From Rotaria socialis (taxonomy: Eukaryota; Rotifera; Eurotatoria; Philodinida; Philodinidae), in NCBI GenBank assembly GCA_905331475.1, contig CAJNYU010003342.1:140586-204585 (forward strand): a stretch of 64,000 nucleotides of DNA. Direction: 5' to 3'. A program made the translations under genes and the position numbers. Below are positions 11,640-28,813 of this stretch, piece after piece (within the stretch, counting starts at the first letter, position 1; each line of letters begins with the position of its first letter). The notes under the pieces were generated by a model, which had not been told where the DNA came from, ran no database searches, and saw only the letters and a program-made list of their open reading frames with translations.

Positions 11640-12494
11640 TTAAAGTTTAGGTTTGTCATGTTTCAATAATGTATCTCTCAGACGCATAGGCACAGCGTGC
11701 GCTTGATTAAAAAATGGTTGTGTTTCTCTTTTAACTCTTTCCATCCAATCGCGAACACGAGGGAATTTTTCTTCATCAAGCTCGTAGCCTGCAGCAATCG
11801 GTTGCATCAGTTCACAAATACCTAAATACGAACGATCATTATATTGTCAATTTTATTTTTGATAAATGCAAATTTACCAAGTAAATCAGCAAAGGTTAAA
11901 TGATCACCACCTAAATAAGATGATCGAGCCAACCAAACAGATTCAAGACCATTTATTGATACTTGCCATCGGTGATGACATTTTTCTAATTCGCGTTCAT
12001 CTGGTGGCTTATTTGTCATGCGAGGTGTAATGATCTAAATGAAAGTTGAATACAGTTCTCTCGATTTTACGAAGCAGAAAATGTTGACGTTTACTTTCGT
12101 AAGAAAAAGCATGGATCCTGTAGCACGTAAATTAAAATGTTGCCAATTGGCATACTCGTTAACACGTGCTCGTTCTTTTAAATCTGTTGGAAACCAATTA
12201 TTTATTTTGTATTTATCACAGAGATACATGAAAATTGCCACACTAAATCAATGAGAAAAATTTGATGAGAAAAATCCGAATTATTTGTTTTTACCTTTCG
12301 GTCAGAATAAAACCAGAATCATCAATAACTGGCACTTTTTTAAATGGATTTATTTGAGCATATTCATCAGTCATATGTTCCAGTTTTCGTAATGCAATTT
12401 GTTTTTCTTCAAATGGAATACCAGTTATTTTAAGAAAAATGTACAAAGCCCGACAGGGCTGTGACATTAAATCATAATAGTATAGAAGTGGCAT
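11640..12494 (-). CDS. GSTT1: Theta-like glutathione S-transferase
   Basis: Four exons (12494-12295, 12242-12095, 12034-11878, 11821-11640) give 228 aa, near the 240 of human GSTT1. The thioredoxin-like N-domain starts MPLLYYYDLMSQPCRALYIF. SQPCRA is the theta-class active-site region, where the serine activates glutathione. NPFKKVPVIDD and LTESVAIFMYL form the rest of the glutathione site. The C-terminal helical domain carries RARVNEYANWQH, LTFADLL and ELMQPIAAGYEL, all theta hallmarks. The enzyme conjugates glutathione to electrophiles in the cytosol. The human C-terminal helix covering the active site is shortened, and the chain ends soon after RDTLLKHD. The acceptor-like CCAG touches the ATG, suggesting a trans-spliced leader or a 5' exon. 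The class call is firm; orthology to a specific human paralogue is not. Confidence 0.93.
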
Positions 12495-12807
12495 CTGGAA
12501 TTTAGCAAAAAAAGAAACATGCTACTTTATTACATTCAAAACTTCGAGTAGCTTTGAATAGTAGCACTATAGACTTTGCATATTTGATGGTGGTTACAGT
12601 ATTTAGTGTTTCCGATGTTCAATGAGCGATAATTTTGCAAGAACAAGAAATCAGTTTCAGCTTAAAACAGCAGTCTAGAATCTTTCAGAAGGTAAATTTC
12701 ATCTTTTATAACTTCCATATTTTATCAAATGAAATATTTTAATTGAAAAAGAAAATGAAATCTATCTGATGAAAAGGCGCGATGATTAATTTTTCCTATG
12801 ATCAAAA

Positions 12808-13032
12808 ATGCCATCTATGATAGATTTGACACTTTCATCACTAACCATAGCCTGTCTAGTTGGCACTTTATTTCTTTCGCATCGAGTGAAAAAATTAAAA
12901 ATCCAAATCGATGAAAAAAAATCTGATATTCAAATAACTGAAGAAAACCTATGGGAATTAAATACAGATTTTAGTCGATCTATTCTAACAAAACTACGCT
13001 TACTCGATCGATTATCATCATCACAGGCGTAG
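12808..13032 (+). CDS. Possible 74-aa single-pass membrane peptide
   Basis: An ATG-initiated frame with one hydrophobic helix at about residues 7-25 (LTLSSLTIACLVGTLFLS). It is followed by a Lys/Glu/Asp-rich amphipathic stretch of about 45 residues that could form a coiled coil. It lies alone on the plus strand between two minus-strand genes. I recognise no family. The membrane anchor plus charged helix looks protein-like, and mitochondrial or ER small proteins often have this form. A chance open frame in AT-rich DNA is a real alternative. Confidence 0.4.
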   Translation: MPSMIDLTLSSLTIACLVGTLFLSHRVKKLKIQIDEKKSDIQITEENLWELNTDFSRSILTKLRLLDRLSSSQA

Positions 13033-13385
13033 CCATAAAAAACAAATCGAAATACTACATTTATTATATAATTTATTTTATTTTTATTTCAAACGAGGAA
13101 GAAAAAAATATACATCAATTGAATAAAACAAATAAATTTTTATCGGCACATTTGCGCATTGTTTTCAAGAAAAAAAAACGAAGCCAAATCTTCGGCTTCT
13201 GAAGAACAGCCACACTAATACTAGATGAAAATCGCAAACAATAAAATGCATCAATATTTGTAGATCAAGAGATAAAGAAAAACTGATGCAAATTCTTTTG
13301 TTTTTTTGTTCGAACAAAAAATTACAAGAAAAACAGGAAAGAAGAGAAAAGACTAAAAATGAAAATGAGATCAAATAATCAAATT

Positions 13386-13391
13386 TTTATT
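13386..13391 (-). terminator. Polyadenylation signal AATAAA, WDR47
   Basis: AATAAA on the minus strand lies 20 nt after the WDR47 stop codon, at the expected distance for a very short 3' UTR. Confidence 0.6.
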
Positions 13392-13410
13392 CAGTAGATT
13401 TTAGTATCGT

Positions 13411-16400
13411 TTATGGTGACTGCGCAAGCGCTGACAAAGCTGAAAGAGGTGGGGCCCAAATTAAACATGTACGATCAGCACTCGTCGTAGCAAATGATAT
13501 TTCATTTGGGTGCCTGAAATTTTTAAAAATCAAATTTTATTCAATACCTAAACAAAAAATCAAAGTTTCGCATACCATCGAGCTTGAATAATTTTATCGG
13601 TATGTGCAGCAACACTGGATAAAACCAATGGCTTTGTAAGATCACCTTTAAACAAAGATTAAATAAAAGAAAGCATTTAAATAACTTGACGTTTTCTTAC
13701 CACTTAAATTAGTCATAACAACTTTTTTATCGTACGACGCAGTAAGTAAATAATATGAATGTACAGAAAACCGAACACTTCGTATTTCATTTGAATGTGG
13801 CTGATACGCTTGCACAGTACGTTTTCCACGTAGATCATAAAGTAAACATGAAGCATCTTCATAACCGGCTGCTAATAATTGACCAGAATTATCAACAGCT
13901 ACTGCTGAAACTGCACTATCTATTATATTGAAAGAAAGTAAATAAAAACGAATTCATTCTTTTTTCTATATTTATTTTTACTTGAAGGACGAGGTGCAAT
14001 AACATTAACACAATTCGGTTGGCGAATATCCCATAAACGTGATGTACCATCTTGACTACCCGATACAAAACTACATGCATCCCATGGAAACAATGAATAA
14101 ATGTGACCTAAAATATTTTTTGAAAAATGTACAAATGATTGAGAAGTTTATTTCAAGCAAACACTATTTGCTTGTTTCTATAAGTAATGATAAGGATAAA
14201 ATTCTTTCTGAGTTCGTCGATCATATCTTGCCTGGATGATATATATATATATATATGTATATAATTTAGTCGTATAATATATCACTTACTGTTGATGCTA
14301 TCATCGTTTAGCGTTATCATCTGTCAACATTGCTCGAATCTTAGATATGACATACGTTGAATGTCATTGGTTTCGATAAAACAAATAGGATCTCTGCAGA
14401 ATTAAAACGTATAATACATACACATTTACTCTCAATTTAGAGATTAAGCGAAGATTGTAAAAAATATGATCTCAAAAGACAAGTTCGATGAATTTTGTTT
14501 TACCTTGATGACCACTGAAACTCTTAATAGTTGTTTGTTTTCTCACATCAGTAACATAGACTTTACAATCTCCAGCGCCACCACTTAATAAAATTGAATC
14601 ATCTTTTAAATTATCATGCATAAAAATAACATCACGAATAGTTCCATTATGGTGTGTTAATTCAATTTCTGGATCTATAAAAGATTATGTTTTTTTTTTG
14701 TTTTCCATAATTTATTCCTCGGCAAACCGATTACTACTTACAATTTTGTTCATCGTCAAATCTATCCATATCAACTCGAACAAGTTTAATTATTTTATCA
14801 TTAGATCCGGTTGCAATAATTCGACCACTTGGTGACCATGCTACGCAATAAATACTACCCAGATGATGTTTGCCTTTCTTATAGAAAACTTTCGCTGGTT
14901 GTGTTACAGAGTCTGCACGAATATTTTTCGTATCAGGATATCCACAAATACGAAGTGTTTTTGAATTTGAACCAACAGCAAAATATTTTCCACTTGGATG
15001 TATATCAATAGCACGTATAGCTTGAACATCTTCAACGGATGCTAACGGGATAAATGCTGGAGAACGAGCGATATCCTATGTAAAAGATTTTTTTGAAAAT
15101 TTAAATTGATAACGAAAGATCTATATATCTACTTCAAGAGAATCATATTTAGTTACGTCATTGATTCCTCGTATTTTTGGATTAGTAGAAGATGATGCTG
15201 GAGGAAAAAAGAAAGATAACTGATAGAATATCAGAAACAATTGATTTTAAACTTACAAAGTTGTTTTTGTAATTCATTTTTTCGTATTTCTTGTTCGTCG
15301 AATTGTCGAATATTTTCTGCACGACTTTTTTGATATTCCTTTTAAACAGAAACCGAATTTTTTTAGATAAAAACCGATTCAATATTTACTTACTTTCAGT
15401 AAACGATCAGTTGATGGATCTGATTGTTGTTGGCTTACACTTCTAAGGAACAACGATTTCTTAATAAATTATAAAATTAAAAAATCTATGCATTACTGTA
15501 ATGATTTTTTAGTTGAATTTGGTGATCGATTTCCATTTTCATTCATCCTTGCACCATTTGTTTGTTTAAATGCGTGACTATTGTTCACTTGACCAGGTTC
15601 GCCAGCAGATTTCATTGATGAAAAATATTGTTGTCCTATAGTGTCATTTGATGACGATGATACAGTATTACTTGAAAATTGTGGCCCAATAACACTTCGT
15701 TTTGGTGATTGTACTCGGTGAGTTATTTGTGGAGATATAATATTAGCTGCTGGTGACATTGTACGTGGTGGTGGTGTTGATAATGAAGGTGTGTCTTCTT
15801 GAAGAACTTCTTCTACAGTTGGTAATGGTGTTACTGGTACTGTATTTATATTTCCATTATCTTTTAAATTACAAATTGCCAACGAACGACTCATATCATT
15901 AACAAAATTTCGATTATAATCTCCGAAGATTTGTGAACGTATAAGACCATAAGATAAACCATCATATTGTGGTGCTAATGAACGCGACATCAATTCAGTT
16001 GAACGTGGTTTACCAGTTGGTGTTGCATTAAATGGAAACATTGTTTGTGGTTTAAATGGCGTACTAAGAACATGTTCAGCCCATGTTGCTTCGAGAATTG
16101 GTTTTTGAAATTTATCGATATTTAATGTTAACGATTTTTGTTCGAATGGACACGAAAATGTTTCCGTTGGCAATGCATGAAGCCATGAAAGAAGGGAAAC
16201 ATCTGTATCGGATAAACGTGTAGTTGCTAATAAACTATTTGGATCAGACAAATCAATTGTTTCATCAGTACTTGTAGCACGCGCTTGGCAATGTTCAACG
16301 CATGATTCATAGAGTAAACCTTTGACAAGTAATTGAATAAGACGATCGCCTTGTGCAACAGGAACTGGTTGTTTATCCACCTAAGAAAAATAAAATAGGG

Positions 16401-17191
16401 ATTAACAATATGTCATTTACACGCTTGTTGCATAGAGGGATTAGAAAAAAATAAACAATCTTTTCAAATAACTATTCGAAATAATTTACTTGTAAAAATC
16501 GATGAACAAGTGGAAATACTTCTTGAAAACATTGTACACGTCCAGCACTTGGATTCCAATTTCTATAATCAGTATGATCTTGTAAACGTTTAAGTGTAAG
16601 TAAAAATGATAATTTTTTGTATTCTTGTTCGTTGGGTGCAAACGGTCTTAAATCATTAAGAAATCTAACAGAAAAAAAGAGAAAAACAACAATAATTATT
16701 ATTTTTTTGATTCGTTAGAAACACAATAGAGTATCTTACTTAACAATTTGTTCAACAGATAAATCATTTTCAATTTGTGCTTCTGTTTTTAAACATAATA
16801 ATTCAAGAAATTGATATTTAAGTACAATATAAATAAAATGTTTAGCATCAAATGAGTCAATTGTTTTTAATGGTTGAACAAAATCGATAACATCATCCCA
16901 TTGACCATCTAAAATTAGTTGCCGTAAGAAAAGTATATCTTCAGAAAACGATCCATTTATAATGCCTATTATTAAGATGAGAAAAAACAGATTTATATAT
17001 ATATATATGACAATTGATTGAAATCAAATAATTGCTTTTTATTTAAAAAACTTACCTGTCTCGCGTTCGATATCAAGCATACTAATATAAAGTTCACGTT
17101 GTTGAAAAAAATCGAGTATAAGTTTAACAGTGTCACGTTCGGATAGTGCCACATTAACTCGTAATGCACTTGTTCCGTTCGTTGATGACAT
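13411..17191 (-). CDS. WDR47: WDR47 (LisH-CTLH-WD40 microtubule-associated protein)
   Basis: Thirteen exons: 17191-17056, 16965-16740, 16664-16490, 16380-15497, 15442-15394, 15338-15257, 15197-15133, 15075-14742, 14674-14504, 14107-13982, 13919-13701, 13645-13576 and 13513-13411. They total 2,640 nt and 879 aa (human 919). The LisH/CTLH start includes TVKLILDFFQQRELYISML and FLRQLILDGQWDDVIDFVQP. A middle block matches LVKGLLYESCVEHCQ and LSLLSWLHALP. A disordered Ser/Pro linker and a short coiled coil (EYQKSRAENIRQFDEQ) follow. The C-terminal WD40 propeller includes GSNSKTLRICGYPD, WSPSGRIIATGSNDK and GSQDGTSRLWD. In mammals WDR47 supports neuronal microtubule stability and motile-cilium central-pair formation. 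An upstream ATG at 17278 is in frame but unlike the family, so 17191 is preferred. One intron (14503-14108) is long and contains an AT microsatellite near 14240. Confidence 0.95.
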
Positions 17192-20100
17192 CGTCGAATA
17201 ATATAATATACACGACGAGTCGCAAATGAGATCTAAAAAGGACAATGAGAGACTGTCTACGTACTCATACACAAACATTATAATGCGACGACTAATTCGA
17301 CTATAGCAACAAGGCAATAGAGAAGAATAAGGTAGACGCATACGTAGACGACGATTGCTTATTTGTTCAGTTAACGTGAACTAAAGAAGTGAATATGATG
17401 TTAAGATGACTGACTACCGGCGGTGAGTCGTTTTGGATATGTGAACAAGCAATAAATATGTGAAAGAAGAGAATTGATGAGAGAACAAGCTGACTATATA
17501 TATATATCATTGAACGAACATATCATACTCGATGAATCATGTCCTCTATGTGTTTCTCGCTTGGCTTTAGATGTCGCTATTCTTGAAATAGAAGACTTAT
17601 AACATATCATTTTTTTTTCATCAATTATAATTCCAATATAGTGGATTATGTTTCATTAAGCACAAGGTGTTTGCTTCTCGCTTTTCGTTTTAGTTTGCAC
17701 TTCATATTAATTTCCTTTTCTTTTTTTTTTATTACGAATGGATTACATTGATTGTCTATTTTTTATTCAGCGACCGACTTATTATAATGTTAAGCCGCAT
17801 ATCTATTTTAATATAGTAGTTCTCTTGCTATTTCTAATCGTTTGAGTTTTATTATTAAAAGAATCTTTGTTCAGCATGAATTAAAAAAATATATATATGT
17901 ATATATTCTTAGGTAGATGAATTCTCAAAGTAATGCCAAGAACAAACTTTATTCTTTTAATAAGTAACGCATCGTCAGAACTTAGGAACGAGAACAGAAA
18001 GGATAGTGTTACTAACATTGCTCGATGAAGTTCATTCGTCTGTATTGAAATCACGATTTGTTTGTCTGTTATGCGATTAAGAGCATGGCAACATTGAATG
18101 AAGCGATGTTTTATCTTTTTTTGCTTGAAACAAAATGGTAAATATACACTATAGAAGAAGGATGTGTTTCTTACTTAATTGTAGATCGATTCATAGTTAA
18201 TGCTTAAGTTTCTTTGCCTATAAATAAACGTGACAAAATATTTGAATAAGTATAGTATTGAGTGACATGTTACCAACATACTTAGTACTTGGTTCAATAG
18301 AGTTCGCATTTTAATGAAGTTAGAAAACATGTTGTCAACATTCAAATTTTACTGATTGGTAATTTTAAATAGGTGGCTACGAAGAACGATGATTGATTGT
18401 TTGTTAATAAATGAAAAAATCTAAATGCAAACCTTTTTTTTAAAATTTATAACAGGTTGGAGGCTATTCGCTTTATTTGAGTAATCTTCATTTGAAATAT
18501 TTCTATAGCAAACTGAATATTTAGTCTATCCATTCAAGCTATTGATTGAATAGCAATCTCTTTTCTAATCATGAATATACAAGATGTTCATAGATTTTTT
18601 CGCACATGAATCTTTCTGATGGAAATTAATTTATTGCAAAATCTAGAGATGCTTTCAATATATTTAAAATGGAAATCGGCTCGTCAAACAAGATTAAATT
18701 TGTGTCAATATTTTTGTCCACAAAATCGTTGACATTGCTTCGTCGTCAGTAAAGTGTTATGATAATGTTGTTTTTCAAAGCAAATATTCGTGTACTACTT
18801 GACCGTGCACATTTTGAACTGATCATGAAAGCTAATGATACAACCGCTCTAAGTCTTGTTTGAATTTTTTCGTTGATAAAGAAATAACGGAATTTATAAT
18901 TTTCGATCATCAGATATGTACGTGATCATTTCGATAAGTCATAATGTAAAAATAATGAAAACTACAAATTTTCTGTTTTGTATCGGCTCAATAATTATCA
19001 ATGATCAAAATAAAAGAATACGCATTTTATTTTATCTAAATGAAAAATAAATTCGCGTGATTTACGTGTATCTTTTTATCCGATGAAGGTACTGAATTAA
19101 CTGTTCATGTATGTTGTAATAAGTACTGCTTATTAACTAAATACAGAAGTAATGTCAACGTCGATGTACAACGCTAATCTAATCAAATAATACTTACGAG
19201 CGACATGAAACAATTATAACAATCGCGAAAAGAAATTTGATTAGACTATATGACGATAAGTTGCAATAGCCTTTTATGATAAATATGGATAAAACAATAC
19301 TGTTGACTTGTATAAAATTTCAGATAATAGAGTCTGATAATTTCAAGAAATATTCAGTTTTAGAGAGTACTCAAGTCATATTGTTTCGTTTGAAGTAATT
19401 TTTTCAAAAGTACACTCCGTGATTAGTCCCTGGAAATTCATTCTGAATGCATCAAGGAGTTAATTGGATATAGGCGTTAGTTATGGATGAGCCCTTTTGA
19501 AATTGACTTATAAAAGGATTTTTTATGCTAATTTGTTAGATAACTGATTTATCGAAATGTCTTGCATGTGTTGTATCATAATGTTGTTTAATGTTTCAAA
19601 ACGTTTCTTTCTCCTTCGGGCTCATTATATTTTGATATAAAGTTTAAAATGAAGTGTGATAGATCAATCTATTCACTACGAACGAATATTTTTTAAACAG
19701 ATCAGTTACTTATTATTTCGACAGTAGTGGTGCGTAAGTTAAACGTCAACAAGACAAGAAAATCGCGAAGAATAAGTCTCCCTTAATCTTGCGTCTAAAG
19801 CCCTGGGAATTTTACTTCTGTTTTAACTTACAGTATATTATACACTAATAAATGCAATCATGGTATCTTCAACACACATGGATCTGTTTTTGAGTGAAAG
19901 CTACTGAAAATTGCAGTTAAAAAGTATGTGTCTTTGTCAGCCATGTTTTAGTCACTGAATAAATCAGAAATTAACATAGAGAAAAGAGGAGAATAGAACA
20001 CGTGGATCATTATAATTGACCAGTGAACATTCGCTTTCAATCTTCCGAATGCTATTGGTTTAAAAGTTGAAAATTGAAAATTGAAATTTTCAATTGAATT

Positions 20101-21541
20101 CAAGTTTCAAGTTTGACGTATATGATATTTAGAATGAAAAAGAAGAAGTGCATAAAGTGTCAAGACTTTTAATATCCAAACGATCGTACAATGAAAGTAG
20201 CTGAATAACGTGATATTTCATCGTTGCTAATTTAGAAGTGCCATGTATAGTTTTCTCATTCCCACAACAAACTGGCGAGAAATACATTTAGAAATCAGAG
20301 TAAAATAAAGCGATAGTACGTTATTTCAGATTCTATGGCGATCTTGTTTCATCACGCTCATATCGCTTGCTAGACCACTATAACGTGTCAATATAAACAT
20401 CATTCTCGTCTGTAGGTAATAAAAGAATCGCCTACTTGGTACTCTTTACAAAACTAGCAAGCGTTACATTGCAATATACGCATATAGTATTCGTTCTTTA
20501 TGTAGTTGTTAGTATTGATCAATTTGATAGTACATTTTATCCCAACAAATATTAGTAACCAAAATAAAAACGTAACATTGAAAAATATAATCAGAAAAGT
20601 ATTTACAATATTGATCTCGATAAAATATTTTATCTTCTCAATTTCTAGTTTGATTAAAGTTAAACCGGTGAACGTTGAACAGCTCGGATCTAAGAAAATA
20701 AACGATACGGTAACCGACTTTAAACGCTGCAATAACGTCAAAAATGGCAACACTTGTTGAAAAACTACGCCGTGATTCGTTATAGCAGAATATGAAGGCA
20801 AAATATAGGAGAAGCAAAGACTATTTTGTAGCGAAAACCATAGCTCGTAAAATGGTACTACGTATTGCGGCGAAAGAAATTGAAAATTCATGCAGTACTA
20901 CACCATTTAGTAGCTTTCTTATGCCAGAAAAGGCGCAGTTTTTGACGATCACATTATGATCGAACTGAGAAGTTAACATATTAAAATATGAACTAAGCCA
21001 TGTTAATATTTCTCAGTCACTCGATTCTGTCATGGCGCTACTTATATTCTATAGGACCATTAATACACGAAAGTTTTCTTTGCTGCGCTTTCAGTATGGA
21101 CATAACACTATCGAATCAATTTCTAAAATCTAATAATTCTTATGCAGCACGTGATCAAATGTTAAAATAACTGGTTGAGTGTCATCACCAAAACATTGGA
21201 AGCGATAGTATAATATGTAAAATTGGCTAACTAGTACTTTTCTCAATCAATCCTATTGAATTATATATCAATAGCAAGACCACATACTGAAACTATCATT
21301 TCGATAGTAATCTCATTAACATTTGATCGAATTTTGAAAGTTACAAGTTATCAAAAGAGTACTATAGTTTTGTTAATCATTCTAGTACTCCATCATGCGC
21401 CACTATGCGTTCAATTTGAGAATAAGACGACCAATCAATACACTAGTGAAATTATGATTTTGGTATTCCTTCGATAGGGCTTTAATCCCATATTTAAGTA
21501 ACCAACTCATGGCTACTTATTTTTCGAGATATAGGCCCAAT

Positions 21542-21593
21542 GTACTCTCTAGAAAAAAAGGTTCTCCAGAGCTCCTTTTTTCTTGCAGAGTAC
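21542..21593. repeat. Imperfect hairpin of about 20-bp arms
   Basis: Positions 21542-21561 and 21574-21593 are reverse complements with a few mismatches around an A/T run. The outer GTACTCT/AGAGTAC ends match. It may be the end of a foldback element. Confidence 0.6.
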
Positions 21594-21958
21594 TGGTATA
21601 ATTTTTCATTAAACCATAGAATATTGATAGTACTTTTTATAATCCGATGTAACTGATCTTATCAAAGCATCATCGATTCTAAGCTGTAGGAACGTAAGTG
21701 ACTCTAGATATAGCTTCAAGTTTTATACGACTATATTCGTCCAAGAAATTGATTTTACGACATTTTCGCTACCCAAGTCGAGCAATCATATTGTAAGATC
21801 TGATAAGATCTTGCGTCAGATTTTTCGACCTGGGAAAGCTAACTAGGTCGAGGTTTCCAGAGTTCATACGCAGAGCTGTGAACGGTTGTATACGTTCCGT
21901 TTGTCTTCATATACGATCGTATTTGGACGTAATATATGGCTCAGTTTTACAATCGTCG

Positions 21959-22082
21959 ACCATTTACGACAAAATACGGAGCAAAACGGAGATCATATAC
22001 AGACTTCGTGTATAAGTATAGTAAATAATCGGTTTTTCTCGTTATATGGTCGTGCTTCTCCGTGTACGATCGTAAATGACCA
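21959..22082. repeat. Degenerate inverted repeat, MITE-like
   Basis: CCATTTACGAC near 21959 is mirrored by GATCGTAAATGACCATGG near 22066-22084. CCGT-like blocks are shared in inverted order inside. Several TACGATCGTA-like palindromes cluster here. It resembles an old non-autonomous DNA element. No target-site duplication was identified. Confidence 0.4.
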
Positions 22083-22491
22083 TGGTTGCTAGTCCTGTGT
22101 AATTTAACTATATAGCAACTTATGATTTGTACATTTTACTTAATTAACTTCTAATTTATCTAAATATTCATTATTAATAACTTTTTTTAATGAGTAATTC
22201 AAAATTTTACAATTATTCCTTTATTCCTTTAAATTCAAAGTATTGAATAGAAAATATGATTTTAGTCCATATCCGATAAGAAGTAAATGAATGCAAACAA
22301 GATGCAAATGGCTATATATTGAATATTTATTTCTCAGTTTAGTGATTTCATATACTATTGAACAATATGCTCCATATAATCGATACAAAAAATATATATA
22401 AAACAATATGCACACAAACAGTGGAGCAGTTTTCTTTGTTGTATGAAAATAATTTTTTTCTTTTTAATAATTCGTAATTTAATATGAGATA

Positions 22492-26761
<4,270 letters not shown>

Positions 26762-26953
26762 CTACAAAAACGTGAATTTATCAATTTTCTATTGTTCAAA
26801 CTATTTTCTATAATGAAAAATTCTATATCTGATCAATGAATGTAGATAATCAATAACATCAATCACTACTTTATACAATATAATACTAGTATCACCGGAG
26901 ATCTGATATGTAAAAGAGAGAGAGAGAGAAAGGAAGAAAAAAAAATATTGCAT
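26762..26953 (-). promoter_or_regulatory. APLF-CHD1L intercistronic region with candidate trans-splice acceptor
   Basis: Only 192 bp separate the APLF stop from the CHD1L ATG. On the minus strand a long pyrimidine tract lies soon after the APLF stop, and the region ends TTTTTGTAG directly against ATG. No AATAAA is present; an ATTAAA overlaps the APLF stop codon. This arrangement fits a two-gene transcript resolved by spliced-leader trans-splicing, as described in rotifers and nematodes. A compact promoter is the alternative. Confidence 0.45.
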
Positions 26954-28469
26954 TTAATGCTTGAAATCACGTCTATGCTGAGGATTCTGTCGATAACATG
27001 TTCTACCAAATGGACATAATGGTTTATCCACATTGTTGTCATAGCAATTATCTGTATCTTTCGAATCTTCATAATCACTATCGCCTGGATGTGATAGTTC
27101 AGAACGATGATTAGGATTTTTTCGATAACAAGATGTACCAAATTGACAAGCTGGACGACGTTTACCGCCAGATTTAACTAAATTCAAATTACAGTTGATT
27201 AGCTATGATAATAGTTCTAAATACCTTTTTTTGTTGGTGATGTTATTTTTATTGGAATAGAATCAAAACCATCTGCACTATCACTATCAAGACTTTTGGT
27301 TGAAGCTACTTTACTTAGAACTCTTCCTGGAGATTTAACATCAATAAGTGCTACCGGTGATCGAACACCTAAATAAGACAAATAAACCATTAAGACAAAT
27401 ATAAAATAAAATCGTACCTGAGACATTTGATGATTCATTGAAATCACTATTGGTATCACCCTCAAAACTCACTATGAAGAAAACAAGAAAGAAATTTCAC
27501 TTTTCTTTAATTAGGATTATTCAATAAAATAGTAACATACAATGCCGTTTTGCACTAGTTGGATCATTAGATGATGAACTTCGTGCATAGGAAGACTTGG
27601 GTGTAGTAGTTGCAGATTTCACTACAGGTGATGGAGTTGGAGCTACCATCCATTTAGGTAATTTACGTGGTTTATCATTTGTAGTATTAGATGGTTTAAT
27701 TTCATCCTGATCATTCTATAAATAGCGAAAAGAAACATTTGAATATAAATATTTAAAAGAAAAATCAACATACTTGATCATTGGCAGGTGGTGAAGGAAC
27801 AATAATTCGAGTTATGGAAACTGAAGGACTTGGCATTAAAATACGTGATTTTGGTTCAACATCTGCCGTTGTTTTCTTTTCGAATGATGTACGTTTAGTC
27901 AATGTTTTAGTTGGTACATCATTAGCATCATCATCGAAATCAAACACTGATGTATCTTGATTACTAAATGAACGACGATAGCCATGTGTCGGCGACCATT
28001 GATCTGGTGATGCAGCACGTGGTGGAGGTGAATTTTTCTCTTGTTTCCATGCATGCAATGAATCCGTATCGGAATCATTTTTGTCATTATTATTGTTTTC
28101 ATCAGTAGAAAAGCTTACACGAAAGAAAAAACTGGATGGAAGTAAACCAATTTGATCACCATCTTTTAATTCTCGTTCAACATCTTTTTGTAATTGAATT
28201 GTTTTACCATTTGATGGACGATAAAATACAGGATTTGCATGGGTTGGTGTTATCCAAAGAGTATTATCATCTTTGAGTAGTAATTCTGCATGATGACGAG
28301 AAATTTTTTTCTCGTTACACTAAAACCAATTGAAGTAGCGGTTAGTTTAAAAATAACTAAATGAACATACGCCTAACGATGAACCACGTCCAACAATAAC
28401 TTTTTCATTTTCTTGTACTGTAATCTGATTGCCTTCTACAATCGGAATGAGTTCTACTTTGCCAACCAT
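26954..28469 (-). CDS. APLF: APLF-like DNA-repair factor (FHA, Ku-binding motif, two PBZ fingers)
   Basis: Six exons (28469-28371, 28319-27774, 27715-27541, 27471-27418, 27368-27225, 27177-26954) give 413 aa (human 511). An N-terminal FHA domain (about 1-105) has VGRGSSLG and KKISRHHAEL, which bind phosphorylated XRCC1/XRCC4. A disordered Ser/Pro linker follows. KPRKLPKWM at about 230-238 matches the Ku80-binding motif of human APLF. Two C-terminal PBZ fingers follow the C-x5-C-x6-H-x5-H pattern: CQFGTSCYRKNPNHRSELSH and CPFGRTCYRQNPQHRRDFKH. PBZ fingers bind poly(ADP-ribose). The chain ends on the last zinc-ligand histidine, so the acidic histone-chaperone tail of human APLF is missing. In mammals APLF acts in non-homologous end joining and strand-break repair. 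An in-frame upstream ATG (28589) exists, but 28469 fits the FHA start. Confidence 0.93.
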
Positions 28470-28725
28470 TCTAGTTTTTTTCTCTGTGATTTTATAGAAT
28501 AATCTAAAATGAACAGTACATGTAATTTCACATTCATGTGTAAGACAATGAAGTCGTTCATTTTTTGAATTGACAGGAAAGTAAAACATAGGTTCTTGAG
28601 TTTAATCAATAGCGTATATTGGTAGAGGGAGCTAGTTATTACTATAGCCTTAGGCTCAAATGATAAAATAGTTGAAAATAATTTTTATGTTCTTTTCTAA
28701 TAAATTAATATCTATCAATTTTATT

Positions 28726-28731
28726 TTTATT
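28726..28731 (-). terminator. Polyadenylation signal AATAAA, HGSNAT
   Basis: AATAAA on the minus strand about 83 nt after the HGSNAT stop suggests that HGSNAT forms its own 3' end before APLF begins. Confidence 0.5.
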
Positions 28732-28813
28732 TATGTGTCATTTGTATCATATGAATTAGGAAAAAGAAAATCTTTCAAAAATAATATTGAACGAAACATT
28801 ATCACAGAGATTT

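Larger units (their letters stand above)
17192..22491. other. 5.3-kb stretch without a recognisable gene
   Basis: It lies between the 5' end of WDR47 and the 3' end of CHD1L. The longest open frame (20454-20891, minus, 145 codons) is hydrophobic and low in complexity, with no family match. I see two imperfect inverted-repeat structures (21542-21593 and 21959-22082) and a self-complementary TTGAAAATT-rich patch near 20060-20110. Decayed transposon sequence is the likeliest content, but no transposase motif survives. Confidence 0.5.

Noticed and set aside
20454-20891. 145-codon minus-strand open frame
   Set aside because: Hydrophobic, low complexity, no domain, no paired splice sites, and an overlapping plus-strand frame of similar quality. 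Most likely a chance frame.
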